NCBI RefSeq assembly: GCF_027257935.1
Contig: NZ_JANZKW010000001.1
Coordinates: 1,181,967-1,245,966 of the forward strand
From: Chitinimonas sp. BJYL2
GTDB lineage: Bacteria; Pseudomonadota; Gammaproteobacteria; Burkholderiales; Chitinimonadaceae
Reading direction: 5' to 3'
DNA length: 64,000 bases
The translations under genes were made by a program, and so were the position numbers. Below, piece after piece: positions 41,413 to 51,023 of this stretch (positions are counted from its first letter, which is position 1; each line of letters opens with the position of its first letter). The notes under the pieces are model-generated. The model saw only the letters and a program-made list of their open reading frames with translations. It did no database searches and was not told the origin of the DNA.

Positions 41413-42432
41413 TCAGTCCATGCACGGCCCGTCAGACTCGCCGATCTGCAGGGCGGGCTGGCTGAGCATTTGCAAATCTTCGAGCGGATGGTTGCCTTCC
41501 ATCACCATGCGGATCAGTCGGGCCATGTGCTGGCCGGCATTCTGCTGTGTAGGCTGGATGACCGAGGTGATGTTCACCCCGGCAAGCAGGGTGTCGGGCG
41601 GGCTGCCGTCGTAAATGATGATGGACAGCTCACGTCCGAGGCTCACGCCGCGGTCCAGCAAGGCCCTTACAGCGCCTTCGCCGGCCAGGTTGTTGTCCAC
41701 GATCAGCGCTGTGGGGCGATCGGCTTCGTCGAGCATCGCCAGCATCGTGGCGTAGCCGCTATTGCGCGACAGGCCGGCCGGACGCAGCCAGTGCTCGTTC
41801 GGGGTGATGCCGGCCTGCTCCAGCCCATGCAGAAAACCCATGCGGCGCTGGTAGGCAAAGTTGTAGTGCTGGGCGGCATAGAGGTAGCCGATGCGCTTGT
41901 GGCCCAGGCTCACCAGTCGCTCCACGGCCAGACGCGCGCCGGCTTCGTTATCAAAGTCGAACCAAGGGTAGCGCGCGCAATCGTCGCTACGGCCGTAGGC
42001 CAGAAAAGGCACGCCTTCATCAAGCAGGTATTCGATGCGCTCATCCTGCCGCTTGGTGCGCGCCACGATAAAGCCATCCACCCGCTTACCATGCACGAGG
42101 CGCTCATAGGTATCGAGCTCGCCCTTGTGGGTAGCCGAGGCAATCAGCAAGTCCATCTGCTTGGGCGCCAGCCCCTCGGTCAGCCCCGCCACCACATCCA
42201 GAAAACGCGGGTCGGCCACGTCGCCGTCTTCCAGCGGGTGAACAATGCCGATGGCGTTGGCGCGTCCCAGCGCCAGGCTGCGGGCAATCGGGTTGGGTTG
42301 GTAGCCAAGCTCCTTGGCTGCCTCGGCTACGCGCTGGCGGGTTTTTTCGCTGACGTCGGAATACCCGTTCAGCGCCCGGCTGACGGTAGTCATGGAGAGG
42401 TTGAGGCTGGCAGCCAGTGCTTTGAGATCCAT
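41413..42432 (-). CDS. LacI-family transcription regulator
   Basis: A 339-residue repressor: N-terminal HTH (MDLKALAASLNLSMTTVSRAL) and hinge helix (YQPNPIARSLALGR), then a periplasmic-binding-like sugar domain (GVPFLAYGRSDD, TALIVDNNLAGEGAVRAL). It resembles sugar-type LacI regulators such as AglR, but no transporter or glycosidase is adjacent. Two tandem palindromes at 42642-42655 and 42662-42677, 210 bp upstream, are the likely operators. Confidence 0.9.
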   Translation of the reverse strand: MDLKALAASLNLSMTTVSRALNGYSDVSEKTRQRVAEAAKELGYQPNPIARSLALGRANAIGIVHPLEDGDVADPRFLDVVAGLTEGLAPKQMDLLIASATHKGELDTYERLVHGKRVDGFIVARTKRQDERIEYLLDEGVPFLAYGRSDDCARYPWFDFDNEAGARLAVERLVSLGHKRIGYLYAAQHYNFAYQRRMGFLHGLEQAGITPNEHWLRPAGLSRNSGYATMLAMLDEADRPTALIVDNNLAGEGAVRALLDRGVSLGRELSIIIYDGSPPDTLLAGVNITSVIQPTQQNAGQHMARLIRMVMEGNHPLEDLQMLSQPALQIGESDGPCMD

Positions 42433-42641
42433 CGTGGCTCAAGTCTTACGGAGGAATTGGGGCAGGTTCCAGGCGGCCAAGGCAAAAAAATTGGCGCGGG
42501 CCAGCCTTGCTGAGGGGCTAGCATACCGCGCCAGAGAGGAGTGAACGATAGGTGCAACGCTAAGGGTTGCGACCCGAGATCTCTCGATGCCTTGCATCGT
42601 TGCCTTGCCGTGGGTGAGTTGCGTTGACGTGCCATCATACC

Positions 42642-42677
42642 CAAAGCGGTTTGGATAGTAACCAAAACGCTTTGGTA
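42642..42677. promoter_or_regulatory. Tandem LacI-type operators
   Basis: CCAAAGCGGTTTGG (42642-42655) and ACCAAAACGCTTTGGT (42662-42677) are near-palindromes of the CCAAA-N4-TTTGG type with CG at the centre, typical of LacI-family sites. Their centres are 21 bp apart, two helical turns. Confidence 0.65.
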
Positions 42678-42741
42678 AGTAAACTACGTTGCGTCGCTGC
42701 CATCGCGCAGCGGTCCGCCCTGCCGCGTACGAGCCAAGAAA

Positions 42742-42772
42742 AAACCCGCAACAGCAAGATTGTTGCGGGTTT
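42742..42772 (-). terminator. glnA terminator
   Basis: AAACCCGCAACA and TGTTGCGGGTTT arms around a seven-base loop, followed on the minus strand by a T-run; 36 bp after the glnA stop. Confidence 0.9.
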
Positions 42773-42808
42773 CGGGCTGCATATCCTGCTCGCCAGGCGA
42801 GCCGGAAA

Positions 42809-44218
42809 TTACAGCGAGTAGTACATGTCGAACTCGACCGGGTGGGTCGTCATGCGGATCTTGTTCACATCGTTCATCTTCAGTTCGATGTAGGAATCAA
42901 TCCACTCGTTGGTGAACACGCCACCGCGAACCAGGAACTCGCGATCCTTGTCGAGTGCGTCCAGCGCTTCGTCGAGCGAGGCGCACACGGTCGGGATCAG
43001 CTTGTCTTCTTCCGGCGGCAGGTCGTACAGGTTCTTGTCGGCCGGATCGCCGGGGTGGATCTTGTTCTGCACGCCATCCAGGCCGGCCATCAGCAGGGCC
43101 GAGAATGCCAGGTACGGGTTGGCCAATGGATCCGGGAAGCGGGCTTCGATACGGCGGCCCTTGTCGGATGCCACGTGCGGAATACGGATCGAGGCCGAAC
43201 GGTTGCGGGCCGAGTAAGCCAGCTTCACCGGGGCTTCGTAGTGCGGCACGAGGCGCTTGTACGAGTTGGTGCCCGGGTTGGTGATGGCGTTCAGTGCCTT
43301 GGCGTGCTTGATGATGCCGCCGATGTAGTACAGGGCGAACTCGCTCAGGCCGGCGTAACCGGTACCGGCAAACAGGTTCTTGCCATCCTTCCAGACCGAC
43401 TGGTGCACGTGCATGCCGGAGCCGTTGTCGCCAACGATGGGCTTGGGCATGAAGGTGGCGGTCTTGCCGTACTGGTGGGCTACGTTGTGCACCACGTACT
43501 TGAGGATCTGGGTCCAGTCGGCGCGCTGAACCAGCGTGCTGAACTTGGTGCCGATTTCGTTCTGGCCGGCGTTGGCGACTTCGTGGTGGAACACTTCGAC
43601 GGGCACGCCGAGTTCTTCCAGGGCGATGACCATGGCGGCGCGGATGTCTTGGTGGCTATCGACCGGGGGAACCGGGAAGTAGCCGCCCTTCACGCGCGGA
43701 CGGTGGCCGTGGTTGCCGCCATCGGTGGCGTCGTTGCTGGCCCAGGCACCCTCGTCCGAGGTGATCTTCAGGAAGCAGCCGGTCATGTCGACGTTCCACT
43801 GCACGCCGTCGAAGATGAAGAATTCGGGTTCCGGACCGAAGTAGGCGGTGTCGCCCAGGCCCGATGCCTTCAGATAGGCTTCAGCGCGCTTGGCGATGGA
43901 GCGGGGGTCGCGGTCGTAGCCCTTACCCGTGTCGGGTTCGATCACGTCACAGGTCAGGAACACGGTCGGCTCGTCAAAGAACGGGTCGATATTGGCGGTG
44001 GACGGATCCGGCATCAGCAACATGTCGGAAGCCTGGATACCCTTCCAGCCGGTGATCGAGGAGCCATCAAAGGCGTGGCCGCGTTCGAACCATTCCTCAT
44101 CGACCACGTGCGAAGGCACGGTCACGTGCTGTTCCTTGCCGATGGTGTCGGTGAAACGCAGGTCGACAAAGCGGATATCGTTTTCTTGGATGAGCTTGAG
44201 TACGTCGGCGACCGCCAT
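42809..44218 (-). CDS. glnA: Glutamine synthetase type I
   Basis: Makes glutamine from glutamate, ammonia and ATP; 469 residues, the same as E. coli Gln[14 protein letters not shown] starts the chain, FDGSSI and [10 protein letters not shown] mark the active site, and the adenylylation tyrosine stands in NLYDLPPEE. An AGGAG ribosome binding site precedes the ATG at 44218. Expression should depend on sigma-54 and NtrC through elements at 44333-44348 and 44402-44446. Confidence 0.97.
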   Translation of the reverse strand: MAVADVLKLIQENDIRFVDLRFTDTIGKEQHVTVPSHVVDEEWFERGHAFDGSSITGWKGIQASDMLLMPDPSTANIDPFFDEPTVFLTCDVIEPDTGKGYDRDPRSIAKRAEAYLKASGLGDTAYFGPEPEFFIFDGVQWNVDMTGCFLKITSDEGAWASNDATDGGNHGHRPRVKGGYFPVPPVDSHQDIRAAMVIALEELGVPVEVFHHEVANAGQNEIGTKFSTLVQRADWTQILKYVVHNVAHQYGKTATFMPKPIVGDNGSGMHVHQSVWKDGKNLFAGTGYAGLSEFALYYIGGIIKHAKALNAITNPGTNSYKRLVPHYEAPVKLAYSARNRSASIRIPHVASDKGRRIEARFPDPLANPYLAFSALLMAGLDGVQNKIHPGDPADKNLYDLPPEEDKLIPTVCASLDEALDALDKDREFLVRGGVFTNEWIDSYIELKMNDVNKIRMTTHPVEFDMYYSL

Positions 44219-44332
44219 TTTGCATAACTCCTGAAGATGATGAAGTGCCGGCGTGGGGTACACCAGCGGGCTGGGATTGTAAGCTTGTCCGGGTGGCTAG
44301 TCGCCAGCCGGAACAGAGTCGGGCCAACAAAA

Positions 44333-44348
44333 AGCAGAAACCATGCCA
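44333..44348 (-). promoter_or_regulatory. Sigma-54 promoter of glnA
   Basis: On the minus strand TGGCATGGTTTCTGCT, GG and GC ten bases apart, about 115 bp before the glnA start. One mismatch to the usual TTGC at -12. Confidence 0.8.
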
Positions 44349-44401
44349 CTCGCTATCCACTGCATTCATGCGCCATCTATGGGCATGGCCAAGGCATTTT
44401 C

Positions 44402-44446
44402 GCACCGAAATGGTGCTTGATTATGGTGCGCGCACCGATATTGTGC
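44402..44446. promoter_or_regulatory. Two NtrC sites upstream of glnA
   Basis: GCACCGAAATGGTGC (44402-44416) and GCACCGATATTGTGC (44432-44446) both fit GCAC-N7-GTGC. Their centres are 30 bp apart, three helical turns. A perfect GGTGCGCGCACC lies between them. Confidence 0.8.
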
Positions 44447-44519
44447 GAACCCGCCGACGGGCGTGATCTTTGCCATAATCCAGTCTGAACATGACACGTT
44501 GTTTGCGGAGACCTAGCCC

Positions 44520-44972
44520 ATGAGCCTGACCAACGAAATCCTCCAGCGCGCGCGCGCGCGCGCCGAGCAACTGGGGCTGGCGTACTCCGGCGCGCTGACG
44601 CCAGAGGAGGCGCATACCCTCCGCGCTACCCTGCCCAATGCCAAGCTGATCGATGTACGCACGGCGGCCGAGTGGCAGTTTGTCGGCGCGCCGCCCGATG
44701 CGGTCAAGATCGAGTGGAAGTCCTGGCCCACCATGGGCGTGAATCCCCATTTCCTGGAGCAGCTACGCCATCAGGTCGATAGCGAAGATGTGCTGATGTT
44801 CCTGTGCCGCACTGGCGGCCGCTCGCACGAAGCCGCAGTACTGGCGGCCGACCATGGCTTTGCCGAGTGCTACAACGTGCTCGAAGGCTTTGAGGGTGAT
44901 CGCAACGAGGCTGGGCAACGCGGTCAGAGCAACGGCTGGAAGGGGCGTGGCTTGCCTTGGTCGCAGGGTTGA
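44520..44972 (+). CDS. Rhodanese-like protein with an early (GC)9 tract
   Basis: A 150-residue sulfurtransferase-type protein. The rhodanese core is KLIDVRTAAEWQFVGA, with the active-site loop FLCRTGGRSHEAA. An uninterrupted (GC)9 dinucleotide run at 44546-44563 encodes the RARARA stretch near residues 10-15; slippage there would break the frame. Divergent from glnA with the nitrogen control sites between, though no sigma-54 element points this way. Confidence 0.82.
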   Translation: MSLTNEILQRARARAEQLGLAYSGALTPEEAHTLRATLPNAKLIDVRTAAEWQFVGAPPDAVKIEWKSWPTMGVNPHFLEQLRHQVDSEDVLMFLCRTGGRSHEAAVLAADHGFAECYNVLEGFEGDRNEAGQRGQSNGWKGRGLPWSQG

Positions 44973-45074
44973 TCTGCGCCGTTGCTGCACTGTATTCCGC
45001 TTTGCACGTCGCCAGATTGGATTGGCGGCGTAGCAGCGTCTGTTTTTTCCTTTGAATGATGGATCCCGCTCTTC

Positions 45075-45887
45075 ATGACTGACCGTTACGCCGTTGTCGG
45101 CCACCCCGTGGCTCACAGCAAGTCGCCCGCCATTCACGCTGCCTTTGCCCGCCAGACCGGCGAAAAGATCGACTACACCACCCTCGAAGCGCCCCTTGAT
45201 GGGTTTGTCGATACGGTGGCGATGTTTCTGGCTATGGGGGGTGCGGGCTGCAATGTGACCGTGCCGTTCAAGGAAGCGGCGTATGAGTTTGCCAACCAGC
45301 TGACCGAGCGTGCCGAACAGGCCGGTGCGGTGAATACGCTGTGGCTGGATGATGATGGCGTGGTGGGTGACAACACCGATGGCGCCGGGCTGGTGCGCGA
45401 CCTGCGGCGCCATACCGTGCTGGCGGGCAAGCGCATTCTGTTGCTGGGCGCAGGCGGTGCGGCGCGAGGGGTGATCGGCCCGCTGCTGGCCGAGCGGCCG
45501 ACCGCGCTGGTGATCGCCAACCGCAGTCAGGATAAGGCCGATGCGCTGGCGGCACACTTTGCAGATATCGGGCCGATCAGTGCGGCGCGTTATGACGCGT
45601 TGGCCGGGCAGGTGTTCGATATCGTCATCAATGCCACATCGGCCAGTCTGGCGGGCGAACCGCTGCCGGTGCCCGATACGCTCTGGCATGAGGGCGTGCT
45701 GGCTTACGACATGATGTATGGCAAGGAAGAAACGCCCTTCCTGAAGCAGGCGGCCGCGGCATCACAGCGGCTCGACGGCCTGGGCATGCTGGTCGAGCAA
45801 GCCGCGGAGGCGTTCTTTGTGTGGCGCGGTGTGCGGCCAGATACCGCGCCGGTACTCGCTTTGCTACGCGAGCAGTTGCAGGGCTGA
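45075..45887 (+). CDS. aroE: Shikimate dehydrogenase
   Basis: Reduces 3-dehydroshikimate with NADPH in aromatic amino acid synthesis; 270 residues. YAVVGHPVAHSKSPAIHAAFA, the catalytic Lys in NVTVPFKEAAYE, NTDGAGLVRDL and the nucleotide site LLLGAGGAARGV are all present. It stands alone, convergent with the PfkB kinase gene. Confidence 0.96.
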   Translation: MTDRYAVVGHPVAHSKSPAIHAAFARQTGEKIDYTTLEAPLDGFVDTVAMFLAMGGAGCNVTVPFKEAAYEFANQLTERAEQAGAVNTLWLDDDGVVGDNTDGAGLVRDLRRHTVLAGKRILLLGAGGAARGVIGPLLAERPTALVIANRSQDKADALAAHFADIGPISAARYDALAGQVFDIVINATSASLAGEPLPVPDTLWHEGVLAYDMMYGKEETPFLKQAAAASQRLDGLGMLVEQAAEAFFVWRGVRPDTAPVLALLREQLQG

Positions 45888-45903
45888 GTCATATCAGCCC
45901 TGC
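45878..45903. terminator. Hairpin across the aroE stop codon
   Basis: GCAGGGCTGA and TCAGCCCTGC, perfect ten-base arms with a six-base loop, between convergent genes. No T-run, so termination may be partial. Confidence 0.5.
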
Positions 45904-45916
45904 GCTTGTCTACGGA

Positions 45917-46858
45917 TCAATACGCCGGCAGCTCGCAGCCAAATGCAGTGCGATAGGCGGTGGCGAGGCTGTCGCGGTCGAAGTGATGGTTCTGGCCGCC
46001 GCGATGGGCGATCTTGAGGGCTCCCAGCAGGGAGGCAAGGCGACCTGTGCTTTCCCAGTCCCACCCCTTTTCAATGCCGAACAGCAGGCCGGCGCGATAG
46101 GCGTCACCGCAGCCCGTCGGGTCCAGCACTTCCGTCGCCTTGGCAGTGGGGATGAGGATTTCCTTGCCGTCGGCATGCATCGTCGAGCCTTCGGCGCCAC
46201 GCGTCACGACCAGCATCTTCACCATCGCTGCCAGATCGGCAATTGACTTGCCGGTGCGCTCTTCCATCAGCGCGGCTTCGTAGTCGTTGAGTGCCACATA
46301 ATCGGCTGCCTGCACGCAGGCTAGCAGTTCGGCGCCGCTGAACAGCGGCATGGCCTGACCCGGATCGAAAATGAAGGGGATCTTGGCGGCGGTCAGTTCG
46401 GCAACGCGTGCCAGCATGCCTTCACGACCATCCGGGCCGACGACCGCGAGGGTGATGCCGGGGACGTGGTCGAAATGGTTCTCGTGCGAGAGCGACATCG
46501 CCCCCGGATGGAAGGCAGTGATCTGGTTATCGTCCAGATCAGTGGTGATGAAGCACTGGGGTGTGTAGTGGTCCGGCAGGGTGCGGATGCATTCCTGGCG
46601 GATCTGCAGCTCGTCCAGACGCTTGGCGTAAGGCGTGAAGTCCTGCCCCACGGTGGCCATGGGTAGCGGATCGCCGCCCAGCAATTTGAGGTTGTAAGCG
46701 ATATTGCCCGCGCAGCCGCCGAATTCGCGGCGCATCTGCGGAACCAGGAACGACACCGACAGCATATGCACCTTGTCGGGCAGGATGTGGTGCTTGAAAC
46801 GGTCCGGGAAGACCATGATGGTGTCGTAAGCGACCGAACCGCAAATCAGCGTGGGCAT
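45917..46858 (-). CDS. PfkB-family kinase (sugar or adenosine)
   Basis: A 313-residue ribokinase-type enzyme: REFGGCAGNIAYNLKLLGG near the substrate site and the catalytic anion-hole motif DPTGCGDAYRAGLL near the C terminus. Family members phosphorylate sugars or nucleosides. Adenosine is attractive because AhcY releases it, and no other adenosine-using gene is in the window, but this is inference. It is not in an operon. Confidence 0.82.
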   Translation of the reverse strand: MPTLICGSVAYDTIMVFPDRFKHHILPDKVHMLSVSFLVPQMRREFGGCAGNIAYNLKLLGGDPLPMATVGQDFTPYAKRLDELQIRQECIRTLPDHYTPQCFITTDLDDNQITAFHPGAMSLSHENHFDHVPGITLAVVGPDGREGMLARVAELTAAKIPFIFDPGQAMPLFSGAELLACVQAADYVALNDYEAALMEERTGKSIADLAAMVKMLVVTRGAEGSTMHADGKEILIPTAKATEVLDPTGCGDAYRAGLLFGIEKGWDWESTGRLASLLGALKIAHRGGQNHHFDRDSLATAYRTAFGCELPAY

Positions 46859-47075
46859 TGCACAAAATCCGTTATTTCAGGTTAACCGGTCGATTTTACC
46901 GGGTTGGAGGCCTGCCGCGCAGCCCTTGTGTCGATTGGGCAGCAAGCAGTGTGGTACGGGTAGGCGCAGGACACAGTCGCATTCTGCCCACAGCGCGGCC
47001 TGTGGCTTGTTCCCCCGTGCGTTATTGGTCGCGACGATCTAAGCTAGCGGCTGATCAAGCGGCTGGGAGCTGAGG

Positions 47076-47483
47076 ATGTTGCTGGGTACCGAGCGTTTTC
47101 CCATGCGCTGGGGCGATATGGACGCGCTGGGACATCTGAACAACACGCTGTACTTCCGCTTCTGCGAAGAAACCCGGGTGCGCTGGCTGGATGCGCGTGG
47201 TTGGCGGGTTGATACCGCTGCCGGTGCCGGGCCGATTCTGGCCGCCACCAGTTGCCAGTTCCGCGTACCCCTGGTGTATCCCTGCGATATCCGCATCGAG
47301 ACCTCGGTTGCCCGAATCGGCAACAGCAGCTTTACCCTGCGCCACCGTATCTGCCGTGATGATCAACCCGACATCACCGCGGCGGAGGCCGAGGCGGTGA
47401 TCGTGTGGTGCGATTATGCGAGCGGCAGCTCGCTCCCCCTGCCCGACGCGCTGCGTCAGCAACTGGAGGTAAACCCTGCATGA
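47076..47483 (+). CDS. Hot-dog fold acyl-CoA thioesterase
   Basis: A 135-residue 4HBT-type thioesterase: MRWGDMDALGHLNNTLYFRFCEE has the catalytic Asp of the YbgC-like group (WGDMDALGH). FRVPLVYPCDIRIE follows. The natural acyl substrate is unknown. The stop overlaps the next start (ATGA), so it is coupled to the GNAT gene. Confidence 0.85.
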   Translation: MLLGTERFPMRWGDMDALGHLNNTLYFRFCEETRVRWLDARGWRVDTAAGAGPILAATSCQFRVPLVYPCDIRIETSVARIGNSSFTLRHRICRDDQPDITAAEAEAVIVWCDYASGSSLPLPDALRQQLEVNPA

Positions 47484-47989
47484 AGACCGCGTTCAAGGTG
47501 CGCGATGCACGCCCGGGCGATGCGCCCGCTATCTACGAGCTGGTGCGCGAGCTGGCGGCCTACGAAAAGCTCACCCATGTATGCACGGGTACGCCTGAGC
47601 AACTGCATGAGCATCTTTGGGGGCCACGGCCTTATATCGAGGCCTTGCTGGCCGAGGTAGAGCGGGGCGGGCGTATGCATGCCGTGGGTTTTGCCCTTTA
47701 TTTCCACAACTATTCCACCTTTCTGGCGCAGCCGGGCTTGTATCTGGAAGACCTGTTCGTGCTGCCCGAATATCGCCGCAACGGTATCGGCGAGGCCCTG
47801 TTCCGCGAAGTGGCGCATCGTGCGGTCGAGCGTGGCTGCGGTCGTTTCGAGTGGGCGGTGCTCGACTGGAACACCCCTGCGCTCGATTTCTACCGCAATC
47901 TCGGCGCAACCATCATGCCCGAGTGGCGTATCTGCCGCGCCACCGGCAGCACGCTCAGGGCCATGGCGGCGGGCGGCACATCAGCCTGA
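47480..47989 (+). CDS. GNAT acetyltransferase, diamine acetyltransferase-like
   Basis: A 169-residue acetyltransferase with VRDARPGDAPAIYELVRELAAYE and the acetyl-CoA loop LYLEDLFVLPEYRRNGIGEALF, then VLDWNTPALDFYRNLGA. This spacing is typical of the spermidine/thialysine acetyltransferase group. Substrate not provable. It is coupled to the thioesterase gene by ATGA. Confidence 0.85.
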   Translation: MKTAFKVRDARPGDAPAIYELVRELAAYEKLTHVCTGTPEQLHEHLWGPRPYIEALLAEVERGGRMHAVGFALYFHNYSTFLAQPGLYLEDLFVLPEYRRNGIGEALFREVAHRAVERGCGRFEWAVLDWNTPALDFYRNLGATIMPEWRICRATGSTLRAMAAGGTSA

Positions 47990-48134
47990 GCCGCAGCCTG
48001 TCATCGTTTTTCCGGGGGTTGGTCGCATCCGGCGCGGAGAGCAGCGCGCTGCGTACTATCCTCGGCTTTGTCCTGTTTACCCCGTCACCCCTGCATGCCA
48101 AAAAGCCCCATGAGGGCAACAAGAAGGAGATTCC

Positions 48135-50942
48135 ATGCGCTTCACCACGCTGAGCCTCGTGCTCGCCACTTCCTTGGGCTTTGCCCTGCCGCTGCACGCC
48201 GCCGAATCGGCAGTGCAAGACCCGCGACCCGCACAGCTGCTTGCTGGCGCCAAGGCAAGCAAGTTCACCGCCGTTGAGGGGATTACCGAGTACCGGCTCG
48301 CCAACGGCCTGCGCGTCTTGCTGTTCCCTGATGCCTCCAAGCCTACGACCACGGTCAACGTGACCTATATGGTTGGGAGCCGTCACGAGAATTACGGCGA
48401 AACCGGCATGGCCCACTTGCTGGAGCATCTGGTGTTCAAGGGGACGCCCAGCCTGCCGGGCAAGACCATCGTCGAAGAGTTCGCCAAGCGTGGCATGCGC
48501 TTCAATGGCACCACCTTCTACGACCGCACCAATTACTTTGAAACCTTCGCCGCCAGCGACGACAACCTCGACTGGGCGCTCAAGATGGAAGCGGACCGCA
48601 TGGTCAACAGCTACATCGCCAAGTCCGATCTGGAAAGCGAATTCACCGTGGTGCGCAACGAGATGGAGTCGGGCGAGAACAACCCCGGCCGCAATCTGTG
48701 GGAGCGCATGACCGCCACGGCCTACCAGTGGCACAACTACGGCAAGTCCACCATCGGCGCACGGACCGATGTGGAGAACGTCAAGATCGAGAATCTGCAA
48801 GCCTTCTATCGCACCTACTACCAGCCTGATAACGCCACCCTGATCGTGACCGGCAAGTTCGATGAGGCCAAGACACTCGCGCGCATCGAGCAATACTTCG
48901 GCGCCATTCCCAAGGCGACGCGCGCCCTCCCGCAGCTCTACACCAAGGATCCGGTACAGGATGGCGCACGTGAAGTCAGCGTGGTGCGTGTGGGCGATAC
49001 CCAGCTGATCGGTGCCATCTACCACATCGCACCGGGCGCACATGTCGACGCCGCGCACGCCGAGCTGCTGGCCTTCATCCTCGGCGACACGCCGACGGGT
49101 CGCCTGCACAAGGCGCTGGTCGAGAAGAAGAAAGTGGCTGGCATTGAAGCCGAATCCATGGGTCTGCACGACCCCGGCTATATTCTGTTCTTCGCTAATC
49201 TCAACAAGAGCCAGTCGCGCGACGAAGCCAAAAAGGCCATGTTGCAGGTGATTGAAGGCGTGAAGAAACAGCCGATCACCGAAGAAGAACTCAAGCGCGC
49301 CAAGACTGCCATCCTCAACAATTTCGAGAAGACGCTGTCTGATCCGGTTGCTGCGGGTATTAGCCTGTCTGAATCGGTGGCCAACGGTGACTGGCGCCTG
49401 TTCTTCCTCACGCGCGATCGCATCGAGTCCGCCACCGTGGCCGATGTGCAGAAGGTGGCCGAAAACTACCTGATCGAGAACAACCGCACCTTCGGCCAGT
49501 TCATTCCGGCCGACAAACCCGTGCGCGCCAACATGCCGGCCGCGCCGGAACTCGGCAAGCTGCTGGCCGATTACAAGGGCAAAGCGGCCGTGGCCGCTGG
49601 TGAAGCCTTTGACCCCAGCCCCGCCAACATCGACAAGCGCACCGTGCGCCTGACACTCGCCAACGGCGCCAAGGTAGCCCTGCTACCCAAGGTGACGCGC
49701 GGCAATACCGTCAACGGCCAGATCGTGTTGCGCATGGGCGACGAGAACAGCCTGTTCGGCAAGCGCGAAACCGCGCAGCTGGTTGCCGGCATGCTGACCC
49801 GCGGTGCCGGCAAGCTTAACCGCCAGCAGATCTCCGACCGCCTTGATGAGCTCAAGGCCAAGCTCTCGGTGGGCACGGCCGATGGCAATACCGTGTCGGT
49901 GAGCTTTGAGACCAAGCGCGACAAGCTGGCCGAGACGCTGGCGCTGATCCGCGATGTGCTGCGCGCGCCCACCTTCCCCGAAGCTGAACTGGAACAGTTC
50001 CGTACCGAATGGGTGACCGGCGTGGAAGAGCGTCGTCGTCAGCCCGATGCCATCGCCCAGAACGAACTGACACGTCACGACAACCCGTACAAGAAGGGTG
50101 ATGTGCGCTACGCCGGTACGTTTGAGGAGCAGATTGCTGCCGTCAAGGCGGTCAAACTGGCTGATCTGAAGGCGTTCCATCAGCAGTTCTACGGCGCAGG
50201 CAATGCGCAGGTATCGCTGGTGGGCGATTTCGACCAGAAGGCCGTGGAAGCCCAGCTCAAGACGGTGCTCGGCGACTGGAACAGCAAGGCCAAGTATGCC
50301 CGCGTCGCCAACCCGTTCCGCGCCAGCAAGGCCGCAACGCTGAGCTTCGAGACACCCGACAAGGCCAACGCGTTCTACATCTCCGGCATTGCACTGCCGG
50401 TGAAGGACGATGCCCCCGAAGCGCAGGCGCTGCAGGTTGCCAACCGCGTACTCGGTGGTGGCGGTCTCAAGAGCCGGATCGCGGACCGTCTACGCCAGAA
50501 GGACGGTATCAGCTACGGTGCGGGTTCGTTCATGCAACTCAGTTCGTACGAGTCCACGGGCGCGCTGGGCATGTTCGCCATTTACGCCCCGCAGAACCTC
50601 GCCAAGCTCAAGCAGGGTGTCAGCGAAGAAGTGGCGCGCCTGATCAAGGACGGCATCACCGAGCAGGAACTGGCCGATGCCAAGAGCGGCATCCTGCAAG
50701 GCCTGCTGATCAGCCGTACCCAGGACGGATCACTGGCCAGCGCCTTGGCCACCCAGCTGAATCTCGGCCGGACCATGCAGTTCGTGGCGGACAATGAGGC
50801 CAAGCTCAAGGCGGTGACGGTGGCCGATGTGAACGCGGTGATCCAGAAGTATCTGGACCCGTCCAAGCTGGTTCAGGTGTATGCCGGCGACTTCGCCAAC
50901 GCCGCCAAGAAGGCGGAAGCTGCTGCCGCACAAGCCAAGTAA
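48135..50942 (+). CDS. Exported M16 zinc peptidase, two-domain
   Basis: A 935-residue pitrilysin-family protein with a signal peptide (to about residue 22, PLHAAE). The inverted zinc motif HLLEH is at residues 94-98, with the distal Glu in EFTVVRNEMESGE. The second half (from about residue 480) repeats the fold without the motif, giving an active and an inactive half. Predicted periplasmic; degrades peptides. An AAGGAG site precedes the ATG. Confidence 0.9.
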   Translation: MRFTTLSLVLATSLGFALPLHAAESAVQDPRPAQLLAGAKASKFTAVEGITEYRLANGLRVLLFPDASKPTTTVNVTYMVGSRHENYGETGMAHLLEHLVFKGTPSLPGKTIVEEFAKRGMRFNGTTFYDRTNYFETFAASDDNLDWALKMEADRMVNSYIAKSDLESEFTVVRNEMESGENNPGRNLWERMTATAYQWHNYGKSTIGARTDVENVKIENLQAFYRTYYQPDNATLIVTGKFDEAKTLARIEQYFGAIPKATRALPQLYTKDPVQDGAREVSVVRVGDTQLIGAIYHIAPGAHVDAAHAELLAFILGDTPTGRLHKALVEKKKVAGIEAESMGLHDPGYILFFANLNKSQSRDEAKKAMLQVIEGVKKQPITEEELKRAKTAILNNFEKTLSDPVAAGISLSESVANGDWRLFFLTRDRIESATVADVQKVAENYLIENNRTFGQFIPADKPVRANMPAAPELGKLLADYKGKAAVAAGEAFDPSPANIDKRTVRLTLANGAKVALLPKVTRGNTVNGQIVLRMGDENSLFGKRETAQLVAGMLTRGAGKLNRQQISDRLDELKAKLSVGTADGNTVSVSFETKRDKLAETLALIRDVLRAPTFPEAELEQFRTEWVTGVEERRRQPDAIAQNELTRHDNPYKKGDVRYAGTFEEQIAAVKAVKLADLKAFHQQFYGAGNAQVSLVGDFDQKAVEAQLKTVLGDWNSKAKYARVANPFRASKAATLSFETPDKANAFYISGIALPVKDDAPEAQALQVANRVLGGGGLKSRIADRLRQKDGISYGAGSFMQLSSYESTGALGMFAIYAPQNLAKLKQGVSEEVARLIKDGITEQELADAKSGILQGLLISRTQDGSLASALATQLNLGRTMQFVADNEAKLKAVTVADVNAVIQKYLDPSKLVQVYAGDFANAAKKAEAAAAQAK

Positions 50943-50975
50943 GCTGCTTTGGCCAGCCTGCTAGGGCTGGCATGA

Positions 50976-51007
50976 AAACGCCCGGCGATGGCCGGGCGTT
51001 TTTTTGG
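50976..51007. terminator. Bidirectional terminator
   Basis: AACGCCCGGC and GCCGGGCGTT arms, A-run before and T7 after, between the M16 gene and the convergent esterase gene. Confidence 0.9.
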
Positions 51008-51023
51008 TCCGAACGGTGATGGA

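Larger units (their letters stand above)
42433..42808. other. 376-bp gene-free region between the LacI gene and glnA
   Basis: Holds the promoter region of the LacI-family gene, the two operator-like palindromes and the glnA terminator. No coding region is convincing. Confidence 0.6.

Noticed and set aside
42689..44227. 512-codon plus-strand open frame
   Set aside because: Antisense of glnA.
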